NCBI GenBank assembly: GCA_944324495.1
Contig: CALUWN010000011.1
Location: 1-62,943 of the forward strand
Source: an uncultured Mucispirillum sp.
Lineage (GTDB): Bacteria > Chrysiogenota > Deferribacteres > Deferribacterales > Mucispirillaceae
Direction: 5' to 3'
Length of the DNA stretch: 62,943 nucleotides
A program made the position numbers and the translations under genes. This document shows positions 7,844 to 16,020 of the stretch, one piece after another. Numbering within the stretch: the stretch's first letter is position 1; each line of letters begins with the position of its first letter. Below the pieces are notes generated by a model, which saw nothing but the letters and a program-made list of their open reading frames with translations, was not told the origin of the DNA and ran no database searches.

Positions 7844-9152
7844 CTGTATTCTCCTTAATGAATTTATAAAATTTATCTGCTGGGTTTACTAGAGATAATT
7901 TGCGTTGAGCACGTACATTATACTTAAGCATTCCATTTTCTGCTATAAAAGAAATGGATGTATAGTTAAGAAAATAAATAAATAATACACCAAAACACAT
8001 TAGTATGCCACCTAAGTATATAATAGCTATACCCGGGTTATATTTTACCGCAATTGATGAATATTCCACACCTTTTAAATCTGTAAAATGAAAGGACATA
8101 TCTATAAAATCAATATAAGTAGGTTCTACTGCCTTTAAAAGCAGAAACCCCCTTGTAACTTCCTGTTTAAATTGGTTGTATACTACCAGTTCAATAGCAG
8201 GTATGGCTTCTTTTTTAGTCATATTATCTTCATTATACATTGTAGTAAACTTAGAAACTGCTATAACATAACTGCCTGCTTGATAGTATTTTCCATATTT
8301 TAATACTTCATCTTTTTTATAAGTGCCTGCTGTGTAAGTTAAATATATATCCATATTTTCATTGGGAGCAAGCCCATAATCTGCTTGATAAAAATTAATA
8401 TTATTTACATTTAATGGGCGGTTTACATCAATATAATCCTGCTTTAAAACTTTTCCATCTTTAGATACTGTTACATCACTTCTAAAAGCTGAAGCAGTGT
8501 ATGTGTTTTTATAATATTCTATACTAAATTTATCTAATGTTATATCAAACCCAAATGGTATAAACTCTCCATTTTTATCTTCTATACCACTTACTGTTTG
8601 TTTTTCAAATAAGGATATTACTCCTTTAAAACCGTATATATAATCTACTAAAGCTCCAAACAGTACAAGTAAAATTCCCAAGTGTGTTAATATAACACCA
8701 TACCTTCCGGGCTTATGATGCTCTGCCCTTACTACACTTGTTTCATCAGTTGCATCAATTTTCCAGCCTTCTTTATTAAAAAAAGTTATTAAATCACTGC
8801 CAGTAAGATTTGTACTAATTTCTGATTTTAAATCATCTTCTTTTAATAAAGAAAACCCCTTTTTTGCATATGGTATAAGCCTAATGGTGCATATTACAAG
8901 GCTTAAAGCAAATAATGCTAAAAGGATAATAAATAAAGGAGTAGTATAAATATCTATAAGACCTAAATTTGTGGCAAAATTTCTAAATTCATTTGTATTA
9001 GGGTTAAATATGAGAGAAATAAACGCATTATGCTTTAATTTTTCTACAGAGCTTTCTGAAAAAATGCTTCCTACCATAGATAAAAATAAAATAAGTAGAA
9101 TAACAATAAATGCAAACTTAGCAGAGCCTATTATATTAATAACTTTTTTCAA
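7824..9152 (-). CDS. resB: Cytochrome c biogenesis protein ResB (CcsB)
   Basis: 442 residues with the ResB layout: three N-terminal membrane helices ('FAFIVILLILFLSMVGSIF', a helix near residue 75, 'YGVILTHLGILLVLFGALV'), a periplasmic domain of about 200 residues, and a last helix near residue 385. ResB partners CcsA in system II, holding heme and the reduced apocytochrome. It is the first gene of the resB-ccsA operon. Upstream, 9175-9183 reads TGTAAACAT, which resembles one arm of the palindrome in the nitrite/nitrate reductase promoter region. Only one half site is recognisable, so shared control is weakly supported. Confidence 0.88.
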   Translation of the reverse strand: MKKVINIIGSAKFAFIVILLILFLSMVGSIFSESSVEKLKHNAFISLIFNPNTNEFRNFATNLGLIDIYTTPLFIILLALFALSLVICTIRLIPYAKKGFSLLKEDDLKSEISTNLTGSDLITFFNKEGWKIDATDETSVVRAEHHKPGRYGVILTHLGILLVLFGALVDYIYGFKGVISLFEKQTVSGIEDKNGEFIPFGFDITLDKFSIEYYKNTYTASAFRSDVTVSKDGKVLKQDYIDVNRPLNVNNINFYQADYGLAPNENMDIYLTYTAGTYKKDEVLKYGKYYQAGSYVIAVSKFTTMYNEDNMTKKEAIPAIELVVYNQFKQEVTRGFLLLKAVEPTYIDFIDMSFHFTDLKGVEYSSIAVKYNPGIAIIYLGGILMCFGVLFIYFLNYTSISFIAENGMLKYNVRAQRKLSLVNPADKFYKFIKENTDGYDNK

Positions 9153-9252
9153 ATTTTACCCCTTAAAACTAGAATGTAAACATTTTTATATGATTATGAG
9201 ATTAAAAAAAACTTAAAAAAAATGAGTATGCATTTTTTCTACACACTCATTT

Positions 9253-9286
9253 AAAAAAAGCTGTTTTGGCATTACACCAAAACAGC
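9253..9286 (-). terminator. Intrinsic terminator of the octaheme reductase gene
   Basis: GCTGTTTTGG (9260-9269) and CCAAAACAGC (9277-9286) are perfect ten-base arms with a seven-base loop. On the minus strand the stem is followed by seven T. It lies about 17 bases past the reductase stop codon. Confidence 0.88.
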
Positions 9287-9302
9287 CTGTATTTAAAATG
9301 TT

Positions 9303-11135
9303 TTATTGAGCTTTAGCTACTTTTGCTTTCATAGCTGCATCAACTAAATCATAGCCTTTCATAGACTCTGTAATAGAGTTAGTTAATGACTCTCTAGCAA
9401 GAGATGGGTTGTGGAAACCGTCAGAGTTTTCAGCAGTCCAGTATTCCCATAAAATATGTGCTCTTGTATGGTGGTTTCTAGCTTTGTCTAATGTAGCTTT
9501 ATCTACGCCCATACGTTCAGCAGCAGCAATAGCATCTATTAATTCAGCTAACCAGAATTCAGCTTTTCTCATTTTACCAGTAGTGTAAGTTTTGATAGAA
9601 TCAATAGAGTATTTAGCATCTTCTGCTGTCCAGTTTGTAGAAACTTTTACATACTCAGCATCTTTACCTTGCCAGTTAGCATGTTTATCAGCACCTGCAC
9701 CGTGGCAGTCTGAAGTTAAGCAAGTGTTTTGTAAAATGTATCTTGGTGATTGTACAAAGTGAGATGTGTATTGTAATTTACCATCTTTTTCTACAACATC
9801 CATGTGACATTGTACGCAGGATACACCAGCTTTATCGTGTACAGAGTTGTAATATGTTTCATATTCTGGGTGTTGACCTTTCCATAATTTTGCACCAGAG
9901 AATTTGTTTGTAAAGTCTACAAATTTAAGGTCTACAAAATAGTGGTCATATAATGCAAGTGCATTTTTAAGTGGGAAATGGTTTGTTCTTCTGTCATTAA
10001 AACCAATGTCAGCACCTGTAACTAAATCTTTACCTTTTGCACAGTTATATTCAACGTGACATTGTGCACATTGTAAAGAACGTCTTCTTGGGTCTTCTTT
10101 ATCTAAAATAGCTATTTTACGAGTAAAGCCTCTTTCACCCATATCAAGAACTTCAAATTTAACATGGTTAGGGTCTTGTTGGAAAAGGTTGTTTTTAGCA
10201 TATGTTTCTTCACTTGTCATAGCTTCTATTAAAGCGTCACGAACAATTCTTGGCTCAGCTGAGTGTGGGTCGTGGCAGAAGAAGCAGTTTAATGCATGGT
10301 TCATATTTTTAGCCATTTCAACTGCATTTGATTCCCTGCTCCAAGTAACGCCTTCCACATTATCACCAAGGTAAGCCCAGCCTAACATATGGTCCATAGT
10401 TTTACAGTTCATACAAACTGGGTTTACAGCTCTTGCTGTTTGTGGTAAATCTTGAAAATCAGGATTTTTCTCTTTTGCATCAAAAAGAACTTCCCATGCT
10501 TTACCAGATTGGAAAATATAGTTCCAGCCAGCTTTTGGTTGGAATTGGCCACCAAATGCTCTATCTACTGCAAATTGGTCAATAAGCATAAGAGCGTGAG
10601 AACGTGTTGCAGCATGCTCTTTTGTAAAGCCATAAGGAGACATTAATTTTTCCCAAGTTGGGTTTGGAGAACGGCCGTTTAAGTTAGATTTTTCAAAACG
10701 AGCTGGTCTGTGTTTGCCAACTTCTAAGAAAGAATGCATTTGTGTGTCATGGCACTGACCACAAGCTTCCCATTCCATATGAACAACAGGTCTGTTTTCT
10801 GGAAGTGGGCTTTCCATGTGTTCTGGTTTAATGTCGTGGCAGAAAGAGCAGTCCACATCTTTGTGAGCACCTCTTGTGTGAAGTTCACTTACTGTAGTGT
10901 GGCATTCAAAACATTTTTCTTTTTGCGTGTTGCCTTTTCTTTCGCCAATTTTTGAATTTGCAAGAGTAAAATCTGCCTTAGTAGCAGCCACTTGCCCTCT
11001 GTCAAAGCTTGCTTTAACAAATTCACCATTTGAATTTGACGATTGATTATTAGCAGATGTAGAATTACATGCAACAATGAAAACTAAACCTGCTGATATT
11101 AAAGCAAACATAACATACTTTAATACTTTATTCAT
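9303..11135 (-). CDS. Octaheme cytochrome c nitrite reductase, predicted lipoprotein
   Basis: 610 residues from the ATG that follows AGGAGG; the ATG at 11150 overlaps that site. It is a secreted multiheme enzyme reducing nitrite, and probably hydroxylamine, to ammonium with six electrons. Heme sites run in order: CXXCH at Cys75, 96 and 125; CMNCK at 241 (the lysine-ligated catalytic heme typical of NrfA and ONR); CXXCH at 284, 356 and 440; and an unusual CX4CH at 472. Eight sites place it with octaheme reductases such as the Thioalkalivibrio enzyme rather than pentaheme NrfA. 'CAQCHVEYNC' carries the catalytic Tyr363 and a Cys two residues later, the arrangement that forms a Tyr-Cys crosslink in that enzyme. 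'FIVAC' at residues 20-23 is a good lipobox, suggesting a membrane anchor. No NrfH is nearby. Confidence 0.87.
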   Translation of the reverse strand: MNKVLKYVMFALISAGLVFIVACNSTSANNQSSNSNGEFVKASFDRGQVAATKADFTLANSKIGERKGNTQKEKCFECHTTVSELHTRGAHKDVDCSFCHDIKPEHMESPLPENRPVVHMEWEACGQCHDTQMHSFLEVGKHRPARFEKSNLNGRSPNPTWEKLMSPYGFTKEHAATRSHALMLIDQFAVDRAFGGQFQPKAGWNYIFQSGKAWEVLFDAKEKNPDFQDLPQTARAVNPVCMNCKTMDHMLGWAYLGDNVEGVTWSRESNAVEMAKNMNHALNCFFCHDPHSAEPRIVRDALIEAMTSEETYAKNNLFQQDPNHVKFEVLDMGERGFTRKIAILDKEDPRRRSLQCAQCHVEYNCAKGKDLVTGADIGFNDRRTNHFPLKNALALYDHYFVDLKFVDFTNKFSGAKLWKGQHPEYETYYNSVHDKAGVSCVQCHMDVVEKDGKLQYTSHFVQSPRYILQNTCLTSDCHGAGADKHANWQGKDAEYVKVSTNWTAEDAKYSIDSIKTYTTGKMRKAEFWLAELIDAIAAAERMGVDKATLDKARNHHTRAHILWEYWTAENSDGFHNPSLARESLTNSITESMKGYDLVDAAMKAKVAKAQ

Positions 11136-11205
11136 AAGTATCCTCCTCATAAAGATATCCTATGGTTATAACATACACACAATAAAGTAAATGTGTTGAA
11201 AAAGT

Positions 11206-11225
11206 TGTAAAGATTTATCTTTACA
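11206..11225. promoter_or_regulatory. Palindromic operator candidate between nitrite and nitrate reductase genes
   Basis: TGTAAAGAT (11206-11214), TT, ATCTTTACA (11217-11225) is a perfect 9-2-9 palindrome. It is centred about 80 bases from the octaheme reductase start and 100 bases from the napM start, in their shared divergent region. The size suits a dimeric helix-turn-helix regulator. It is not the classic FNR site (TTGAT-N4-ATCAA). The Crp/Fnr-family protein encoded at 6123 is the nearest candidate to bind it, by inference only. Confidence 0.5.
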
Positions 11226-11314
11226 TAATTTTTCTACACAATACAAACTTAACAACACTTTTTCATTATATTATGATATATTACAGCTGTAAGCAAAATA
11301 ATATGGAGGTATTT

Positions 11315-11722
11315 ATGAAAAGAAATACTTTATTTTTAACTTTACTATTTTTAATGGTTTGCTCTGTAGCTATGGCACAAACTGGTGCTACACCTCACCC
11401 TGTTGAAATGCAAGGTAAAGATTGTGCAGTATGCCATGCTCCAGGTAGCACTGAAGAAATTACTGCTGACCCTGCAGCATATACAGAATGGTCAAACTCA
11501 CTTCATGGTTTAAATAATGTTAGTTGTCTTACTTGTCATGGTGATGAATCAACTTTCAAAGCTGATTCTGATATAAACACTTGTTTATCATGCCACCCAC
11601 AAGAAGCTACTGTAATTAATGCAAAAGTTGATGCTGGCAGTAACGGTCTTGTTTGCACAAGCTGCCACTCTGTTCACAATTTTACAGCTGCACCACAAAA
11701 AACTAAAGTGCACAGCAAATAA
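11315..11722 (+). CDS. napM: Tetraheme c-type cytochrome NapM
   Basis: 135 residues with a signal peptide ending near 'SVAMA' (residue 20). Four CXXCH sites follow at Cys37, 71, 90 and 114, with further His residues able to act as distal heme ligands. A tetraheme cytochrome directly before napA matches NapM of the napCMADGH arrangement known in Desulfovibrio, where it passes electrons to NapA in place of the diheme NapB. Here napB and napC are both absent, so how quinol electrons reach NapM is open; NapGH or a reductase elsewhere could do it. The start is ATG 11315 with GGAGG 5 bases upstream. It is the first gene of the nap cluster, 18 bases before napA. Confidence 0.82.
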   Translation: MKRNTLFLTLLFLMVCSVAMAQTGATPHPVEMQGKDCAVCHAPGSTEEITADPAAYTEWSNSLHGLNNVSCLTCHGDESTFKADSDINTCLSCHPQEATVINAKVDAGSNGLVCTSCHSVHNFTAAPQKTKVHSK

Positions 11723-11740
11723 TAGTTTGAGGTTACGAAT

Positions 11741-14215
11741 ATGGATATATCAAGAAGAAATTTAATAAAATCTACTTTGGCTGCAAGTGCAGCAGCTGCT
11801 GCTGGTTTAAGCCTCGGATGTAAAAAGAAAGAAGCAGCTCCTACTACAGCTGCTACAGAAACTCCTGCTGCAACTACTACAGCAGCATCAGCAAGCACAG
11901 TTGCTGTTGATAAATGGGTAAAAGGCGTATGTAGGATGTGCGGTACAGGCTGTTCTATTTATGTTGGTGTAAAAGACGGCAAAATGGTTGCTATTAAAGG
12001 TAACGTTGATTCTAAAACTAACACAAAAGGCTTCTTATGTATTAAAGGTATGAATATATGGAAAGTAGCTTATCACCCAGACAGGCTTACTACTCCACTT
12101 ATTAGGAAAAATGGTAAATTAGAACCTGCTACTTGGGACGAAGCACTTACTTTAATTGAAACAAAATTTAAAGAATTCCATAAAAAATACGGTTATGATT
12201 CTGTAGCTTACTATGGCTCTGGTCAATGTACTACTGAAGAAAGCTACACTTTCAATAAAATTTGGAAAGGTGGTTTTGGTTCTAACATGATGGACGGTAA
12301 CCCAAGACTTTGTATGGCTTCAGCTGTTGCTGGTTACCTTTCTTCTTTTGGTTCTGATGAACCTGCTGGTGCTTATGAAGATATTGAAAATGCTAAATGT
12401 ATTTTCATCACTGGTTCTAACACTTCAGAAGCTCACCCAATATTATTCAGAAGGATTTCTAGCTATAAAAGGCAAAATCCTGATGTAAAAATTATTGTTT
12501 GCGAACCAAGAAAAACACAAACTTCTAAAATTGCTGATTTATGGATGCCTTCTCTTCCGGGAACTGACTTAGCAATATTCAATGGTATGGCTAGAGAAAT
12601 CATTAAAAATGACTGGCATGATAAAGAATTTATCGCTCGCCATGCAAGATTTACTCAAGGTGATGGCACAGAAGCTTCTACTTTTGATGAATACATTAAA
12701 TTTATTGAAAAATACACTCCAGAATACGTGGAAAAAGTTACAGGCTGCCCAGCTGCAAGCGTTAAACAAGCTGCTGAATGGTTTGCAAAAAGCGGTGCTA
12801 CCCTTTCATTATGGTGCATGGGCTTAAACCAAAGGTCAAATGGTGTATGGGCTAATAACCTTATCCACAACTTACACGTAATTACTGGTAACATTGGTAA
12901 ACCGGGAGCTGATCCATTCTCACTTACAGGGCAACCTAATGCCTGCGGTGGCGTAAGGGAAACTGGCTCACTTGCTCACCTTTTACCAGGTTGCAGACCT
13001 GTTGCTGTTGAACCATGGAGAAAATATGTAGAAAGCTACTGGAAAGTTGCAGAACATTCTATTAACCCATCAAAAGCAATTAATCCAAAACCGGGTTTTC
13101 CTGCTGTTAAACTTTTCTCCAGCTTAGGTGGTGAAAATGAAGCTGATAAACCAGTAAAAGCAATATTAATATCTACTACAAACCCAGCACAAACTCTTCC
13201 TAACTTAAATAAATTTGTGCCAAATATTAAAAACGCTTTTACAGTTGTTATTGATATATTCCCTACAAGGACAGCTCAACTTGCATCAGTTGTACTTCCT
13301 GCATCATTTTTATATGAAAAAGGTGGTGTATATGGCTGTTCTGAAAGAAGAAGTTTCTTAACACAAAAAGCTATTGAACCACTTGAAGGCACAAAAGCTG
13401 ACCTTTGGATTGCCTGCCAAATAGCAAAACGTATGGGTCTTGAAAAATTTATTGCTTGGAGCAATGAAGAAGATATTGTAAAAATGGCTGAAATGGCATG
13501 GAATGACTACATTGGATGTACTGCTAATACTGAAAAAACTTTAGCAGGTGCTACTTATAAAAGATTAATGGAATCTACTACTGGTGTACAATGGCCTTGC
13601 CCATCTGAAGACCATCCGGGAACATATAAAAGATATGTTAGAGGAATGGACCCTGTATTTGATGACCCTAAAAAATATGGTTATGAAATACCAGAAGATG
13701 CTGATATGTTCTTCTATGGCAGAAAGGACGGTAAAATTAATGTATTTATGCGTGATGCTGAACCTAAAGCCAGTGAAAAAATATCTAAAGAATACCCATT
13801 CTTAATGACTACTGGCCGTGTTATTGAACAATGGCACACTGGTACTATGACTATGCGTATACCAGAAACTGCTGCTGCTCACCCTAATTCTTACATTGAA
13901 ATTCATGTAAATGATGCTAAAAAATTAGGGCTTTCTCAAGGTGATATGGTTAAAGTAGAAAGCGTTCGTGGTGAAAACGTACTTCCTGTTAGGGTTGTAA
14001 ATATGACATTAGAAGGTGTATGTTTTGTACCAATGCACGACCAAAAAGGTGCTCGTATGGTAAACTTTATATGTAATGATGTGGTAGATGCTACTTCTGG
14101 CGAGCCAGATTATAAAGTATCTGCTGTTAAAATTACTAAAGTGAGCGGACCTCAAAAAGTTGATGATAAATTTGTTGTAACTAAATCAGAGCTGGATAGC
14201 CCAACATTTAGTTAA
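11741..14215 (+). CDS. napA: Periplasmic nitrate reductase catalytic subunit NapA
   Basis: 824 residues. It reduces nitrate to nitrite in the periplasm at a molybdenum bis-MGD centre. The Tat signal 'SRRNLIK' is followed by an Ala-rich hydrophobic stretch. One [4Fe-4S] cluster is held by Cys64, 67, 71 and 100. 'NPRLCMASAV' supplies the Mo-coordinating Cys191, which separates NapA from formate dehydrogenases (selenocysteine or Cys in a different context) and from Asp-ligated NarG. The C-terminal molybdopterin dinucleotide-binding domain carries 'TTGRVIEQWHTGTMT'. Cys27 at the end of the signal ('LSLGCKKK') could be lipidated, although the lipobox is poor. The mature N-terminus has a Thr/Ala/Pro linker of about 25 residues. 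A hairpin terminator separates it from napD. Confidence 0.93.
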   Translation: MDISRRNLIKSTLAASAAAAAGLSLGCKKKEAAPTTAATETPAATTTAASASTVAVDKWVKGVCRMCGTGCSIYVGVKDGKMVAIKGNVDSKTNTKGFLCIKGMNIWKVAYHPDRLTTPLIRKNGKLEPATWDEALTLIETKFKEFHKKYGYDSVAYYGSGQCTTEESYTFNKIWKGGFGSNMMDGNPRLCMASAVAGYLSSFGSDEPAGAYEDIENAKCIFITGSNTSEAHPILFRRISSYKRQNPDVKIIVCEPRKTQTSKIADLWMPSLPGTDLAIFNGMAREIIKNDWHDKEFIARHARFTQGDGTEASTFDEYIKFIEKYTPEYVEKVTGCPAASVKQAAEWFAKSGATLSLWCMGLNQRSNGVWANNLIHNLHVITGNIGKPGADPFSLTGQPNACGGVRETGSLAHLLPGCRPVAVEPWRKYVESYWKVAEHSINPSKAINPKPGFPAVKLFSSLGGENEADKPVKAILISTTNPAQTLPNLNKFVPNIKNAFTVVIDIFPTRTAQLASVVLPASFLYEKGGVYGCSERRSFLTQKAIEPLEGTKADLWIACQIAKRMGLEKFIAWSNEEDIVKMAEMAWNDYIGCTANTEKTLAGATYKRLMESTTGVQWPCPSEDHPGTYKRYVRGMDPVFDDPKKYGYEIPEDADMFFYGRKDGKINVFMRDAEPKASEKISKEYPFLMTTGRVIEQWHTGTMTMRIPETAAAHPNSYIEIHVNDAKKLGLSQGDMVKVESVRGENVLPVRVVNMTLEGVCFVPMHDQKGARMVNFICNDVVDATSGEPDYKVSAVKITKVSGPQKVDDKFVVTKSELDSPTFS

Positions 14216-14236
14216 AAGATACACTCCCATATTATG

Positions 14237-14271
14237 TTTGGTCTGCTTTTTAGCAGACCAAATTATTTTTT
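14237..14271 (+). terminator. Terminator or attenuator between napA and napD
   Basis: TTTGGTCTGCT (14237-14247) and AGCAGACCAAA (14252-14262) are perfect eleven-base arms with a TTTT loop, followed by TTATTTTTT. It is a strong intrinsic terminator shape inside an otherwise continuous nap cluster. Partial readthrough would give much less of the chaperone and iron-sulfur proteins than of NapM and NapA. Confidence 0.8.
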
Positions 14272-14280
14272 AGGTGATAT

Positions 14281-14592
14281 ATGATTATTGCAGCAAGCAT
14301 ATTATACTTTCAAGAAGACCATTATGATGATTTAATAAAACTTATAAACCAACATAAAAATATTGAAATAACAAACGAAGATAAAGAAAACGGCAAAATG
14401 GTTGTAACCATTGAAGCAGAAAATAATAAAGATATTGAAGATTTGGAAGAAATTTTTCACAATTGTGATTTTATTATAGATTTTACTCACCATGCTTTTT
14501 ATTTTGGTGATGAGGTTGAAAAAGCTGAAACTACAGGTATTATACCAGACTTTGACATAAAAAAACCTTTTACTAAAAAGAAAATATTATGA
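14281..14592 (+). CDS. napD: NapD-family chaperone for nitrate reductase maturation
   Basis: 103 residues with the short ferredoxin-like layout of NapD, which binds the Tat signal of NapA and delays its export until the cofactor is loaded. 'MIIAASILYF' forms the first strand and 'GKMVVTIEAENNKDIEDLEEIF' the middle strand and helix. Sequence signatures are weak in this family; position between napA and napG and length are the main support. The AGGTGAT ribosome site follows the terminator. Its stop overlaps the napG start by four bases (ATGA). The final 15 residues are lysine-rich and longer than in typical NapD. Confidence 0.75.
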   Translation: MIIAASILYFQEDHYDDLIKLINQHKNIEITNEDKENGKMVVTIEAENNKDIEDLEEIFHNCDFIIDFTHHAFYFGDEVEKAETTGIIPDFDIKKPFTKKKIL

Positions 14593-15215
14593 GCATATTT
14601 GACAATATAAAAAACGCACTAAACAGTTTTCCTGTTAAAAGTACATATAAAATTAACCGTATGCGTCCGCCCGGCTCTGTGGATGATGATTTATTCATGA
14701 AGCTCTGCATTAGGTGTGCAAGATGTGTGGAAGCCTGCCCCTATAGAGTTTTAAGGCGTTCATCTGCCACAAAAAATGCAGAAATTGGTACTCCTTATAT
14801 TTATGCTGATGTGGCAGGGTGCCAGCTTTGTATGAAATGTACAAGTGTATGCCCAACTGGAGCAATAGACAGCTCTACAGTTGAAATGCAGCAGGTTTCA
14901 ATTGGCGTTGCACGCATTAATGAAGATACCTGTATGAACCACTTGTATGCAAAAGTGGAATCTGGGGAGTTAGAACCAACAGGCAATATGGCTCTTTGCA
15001 ATTCATGCCTTAATACCTGCCCCTTAAAAGATGATGCTATATATCTTAAAGACGGTATTATACCAACTATTACAGAAAAATGTACAGGCTGTGGGCTTTG
15101 TGTGGAACGCTGCCCTATAAAACCTATTAAGGCAATATATATTATACCAAAAAATATGCCTGATGCAGAAACTGCTGGGTATTATAACTATCTTAAACGA
15201 ATAGGAAAACAATAA
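14589..15215 (+). CDS. napG: NapG-like protein with four [4Fe-4S] clusters and no Tat signal
   Basis: 208 residues. Four clusters of cysteines are visible: 'CIRCARCVEACP', 'CQLCMKCTSVCP', 'CNSCLNTCP' with an upstream Cys, and 'CTGCGLCVERCP'. 'MRPPGSVDDDLF' just before the first cluster is the usual entry motif of NapG. NapG with the membrane protein NapH forms a quinol-linked electron input for nitrate reduction. Classical NapG carries a Tat signal and works in the periplasm. Here the N-terminus lacks twin arginine and a hydrophobic stretch, and the ATGA overlap with napD fixes the start, so this version is predicted to be cytoplasmic unless carried by a partner. Confidence 0.82.
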   Translation: MSIFDNIKNALNSFPVKSTYKINRMRPPGSVDDDLFMKLCIRCARCVEACPYRVLRRSSATKNAEIGTPYIYADVAGCQLCMKCTSVCPTGAIDSSTVEMQQVSIGVARINEDTCMNHLYAKVESGELEPTGNMALCNSCLNTCPLKDDAIYLKDGIIPTITEKCTGCGLCVERCPIKPIKAIYIIPKNMPDAETAGYYNYLKRIGKQ

Positions 15216-15216
15216 T

Positions 15217-16011
15217 ATGCAAAAATTTAGAAAAGTCATACAGTTTATATTCTTAGCACCGCTTTTTATTGTGCCTATACTTAATCTTTTAGAGATTTAT
15301 TTTATGAAAGGCACATATATTTCTTTAGATGTGGGCGGTCTTTCTATTTCTGACCCTGTTTCTGTTTTGCAGGCACTATTTTTATCTCATCACGTTGCAC
15401 CGATTATGCTTGTATCTGTTGCAGTACCTGCTTTAATAGTAATATTTTTTGGCAGAGTATGGTGCAGCTGGGCTTGCCCATATTACTTAATGCTTGATGG
15501 CTTTGAAGCATTACGTAAAAAATTAAAACTTAAAAGCTTAAAAAAACCGTATAAAAAAGATATTCATATAAAAGCAAACATATCAAGGCTTGGAATATTA
15601 ATACTTGGGCTTATATTTGTAGGTATTATTGGTGTACCACTTCTTTATTTAATTTCGCCACCTTCTATTATGAGCTCTCAAAGCGTATTATTAATAAAAT
15701 ATGCCTATGTAACAGCTGAATTTATACTGCTTCCTATTCTTATAATAATTGAATTTTTCTTTGGTTATAGAATATGGTGTAGATATGTATGCCCAACTGG
15801 TACTTGTTTAAGTTTAATGCAGACGAAGTTTTCTATGCACGTTGAGTATTCTGGTAAATGCTCAAACTGCAACCAATGTATAAGAGTTTGCCCTATGATG
15901 CTTGACCCTAAAACAGAGAGTTTATCTTCTGCCTGCAATAACTGTGGCGAATGTATATCAGCCTGCCCTGATAATAAAAAAGAAAAAACTCTCTATTTTA
16001 AATCTCATTAA
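15217..16011 (+). CDS. napH: NapH-type membrane iron-sulfur protein
   Basis: 264 residues with four membrane helices (around residues 10-30, 60-80, 120-145 and 165-185). Two cysteine motifs typical of the NapH/RdxA/CcoG group follow helices 2 and 4 ('VWCSWACPYY' and 'IWCRYVCPTG'). Two [4Fe-4S] motifs lie near the C-terminus ('CSNCNQCIRVCP' and 'CNNCGECISACP'). NapH is thought to oxidise menaquinol and hand electrons to NapG. It begins one base after the napG stop and is the last gene of the cluster, convergent with putP nine bases away. Confidence 0.88.
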   Translation: MQKFRKVIQFIFLAPLFIVPILNLLEIYFMKGTYISLDVGGLSISDPVSVLQALFLSHHVAPIMLVSVAVPALIVIFFGRVWCSWACPYYLMLDGFEALRKKLKLKSLKKPYKKDIHIKANISRLGILILGLIFVGIIGVPLLYLISPPSIMSSQSVLLIKYAYVTAEFILLPILIIIEFFFGYRIWCRYVCPTGTCLSLMQTKFSMHVEYSGKCSNCNQCIRVCPMMLDPKTESLSSACNNCGECISACPDNKKEKTLYFKSH

Positions 16012-16020
16012 AATAATTAA

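Noticed and set aside
9303-11135. Classical pentaheme NrfA
   Set aside because: Eight heme-binding motifs and a length of 610 residues exceed the five sites and about 450-500 residues of NrfA.
14589-15215. NapF, the cytoplasmic ferredoxin-like protein
   Set aside because: The lack of a Tat signal would fit NapF, but the RPPG entry motif, the spacing of four clusters and the position before napH match NapG.
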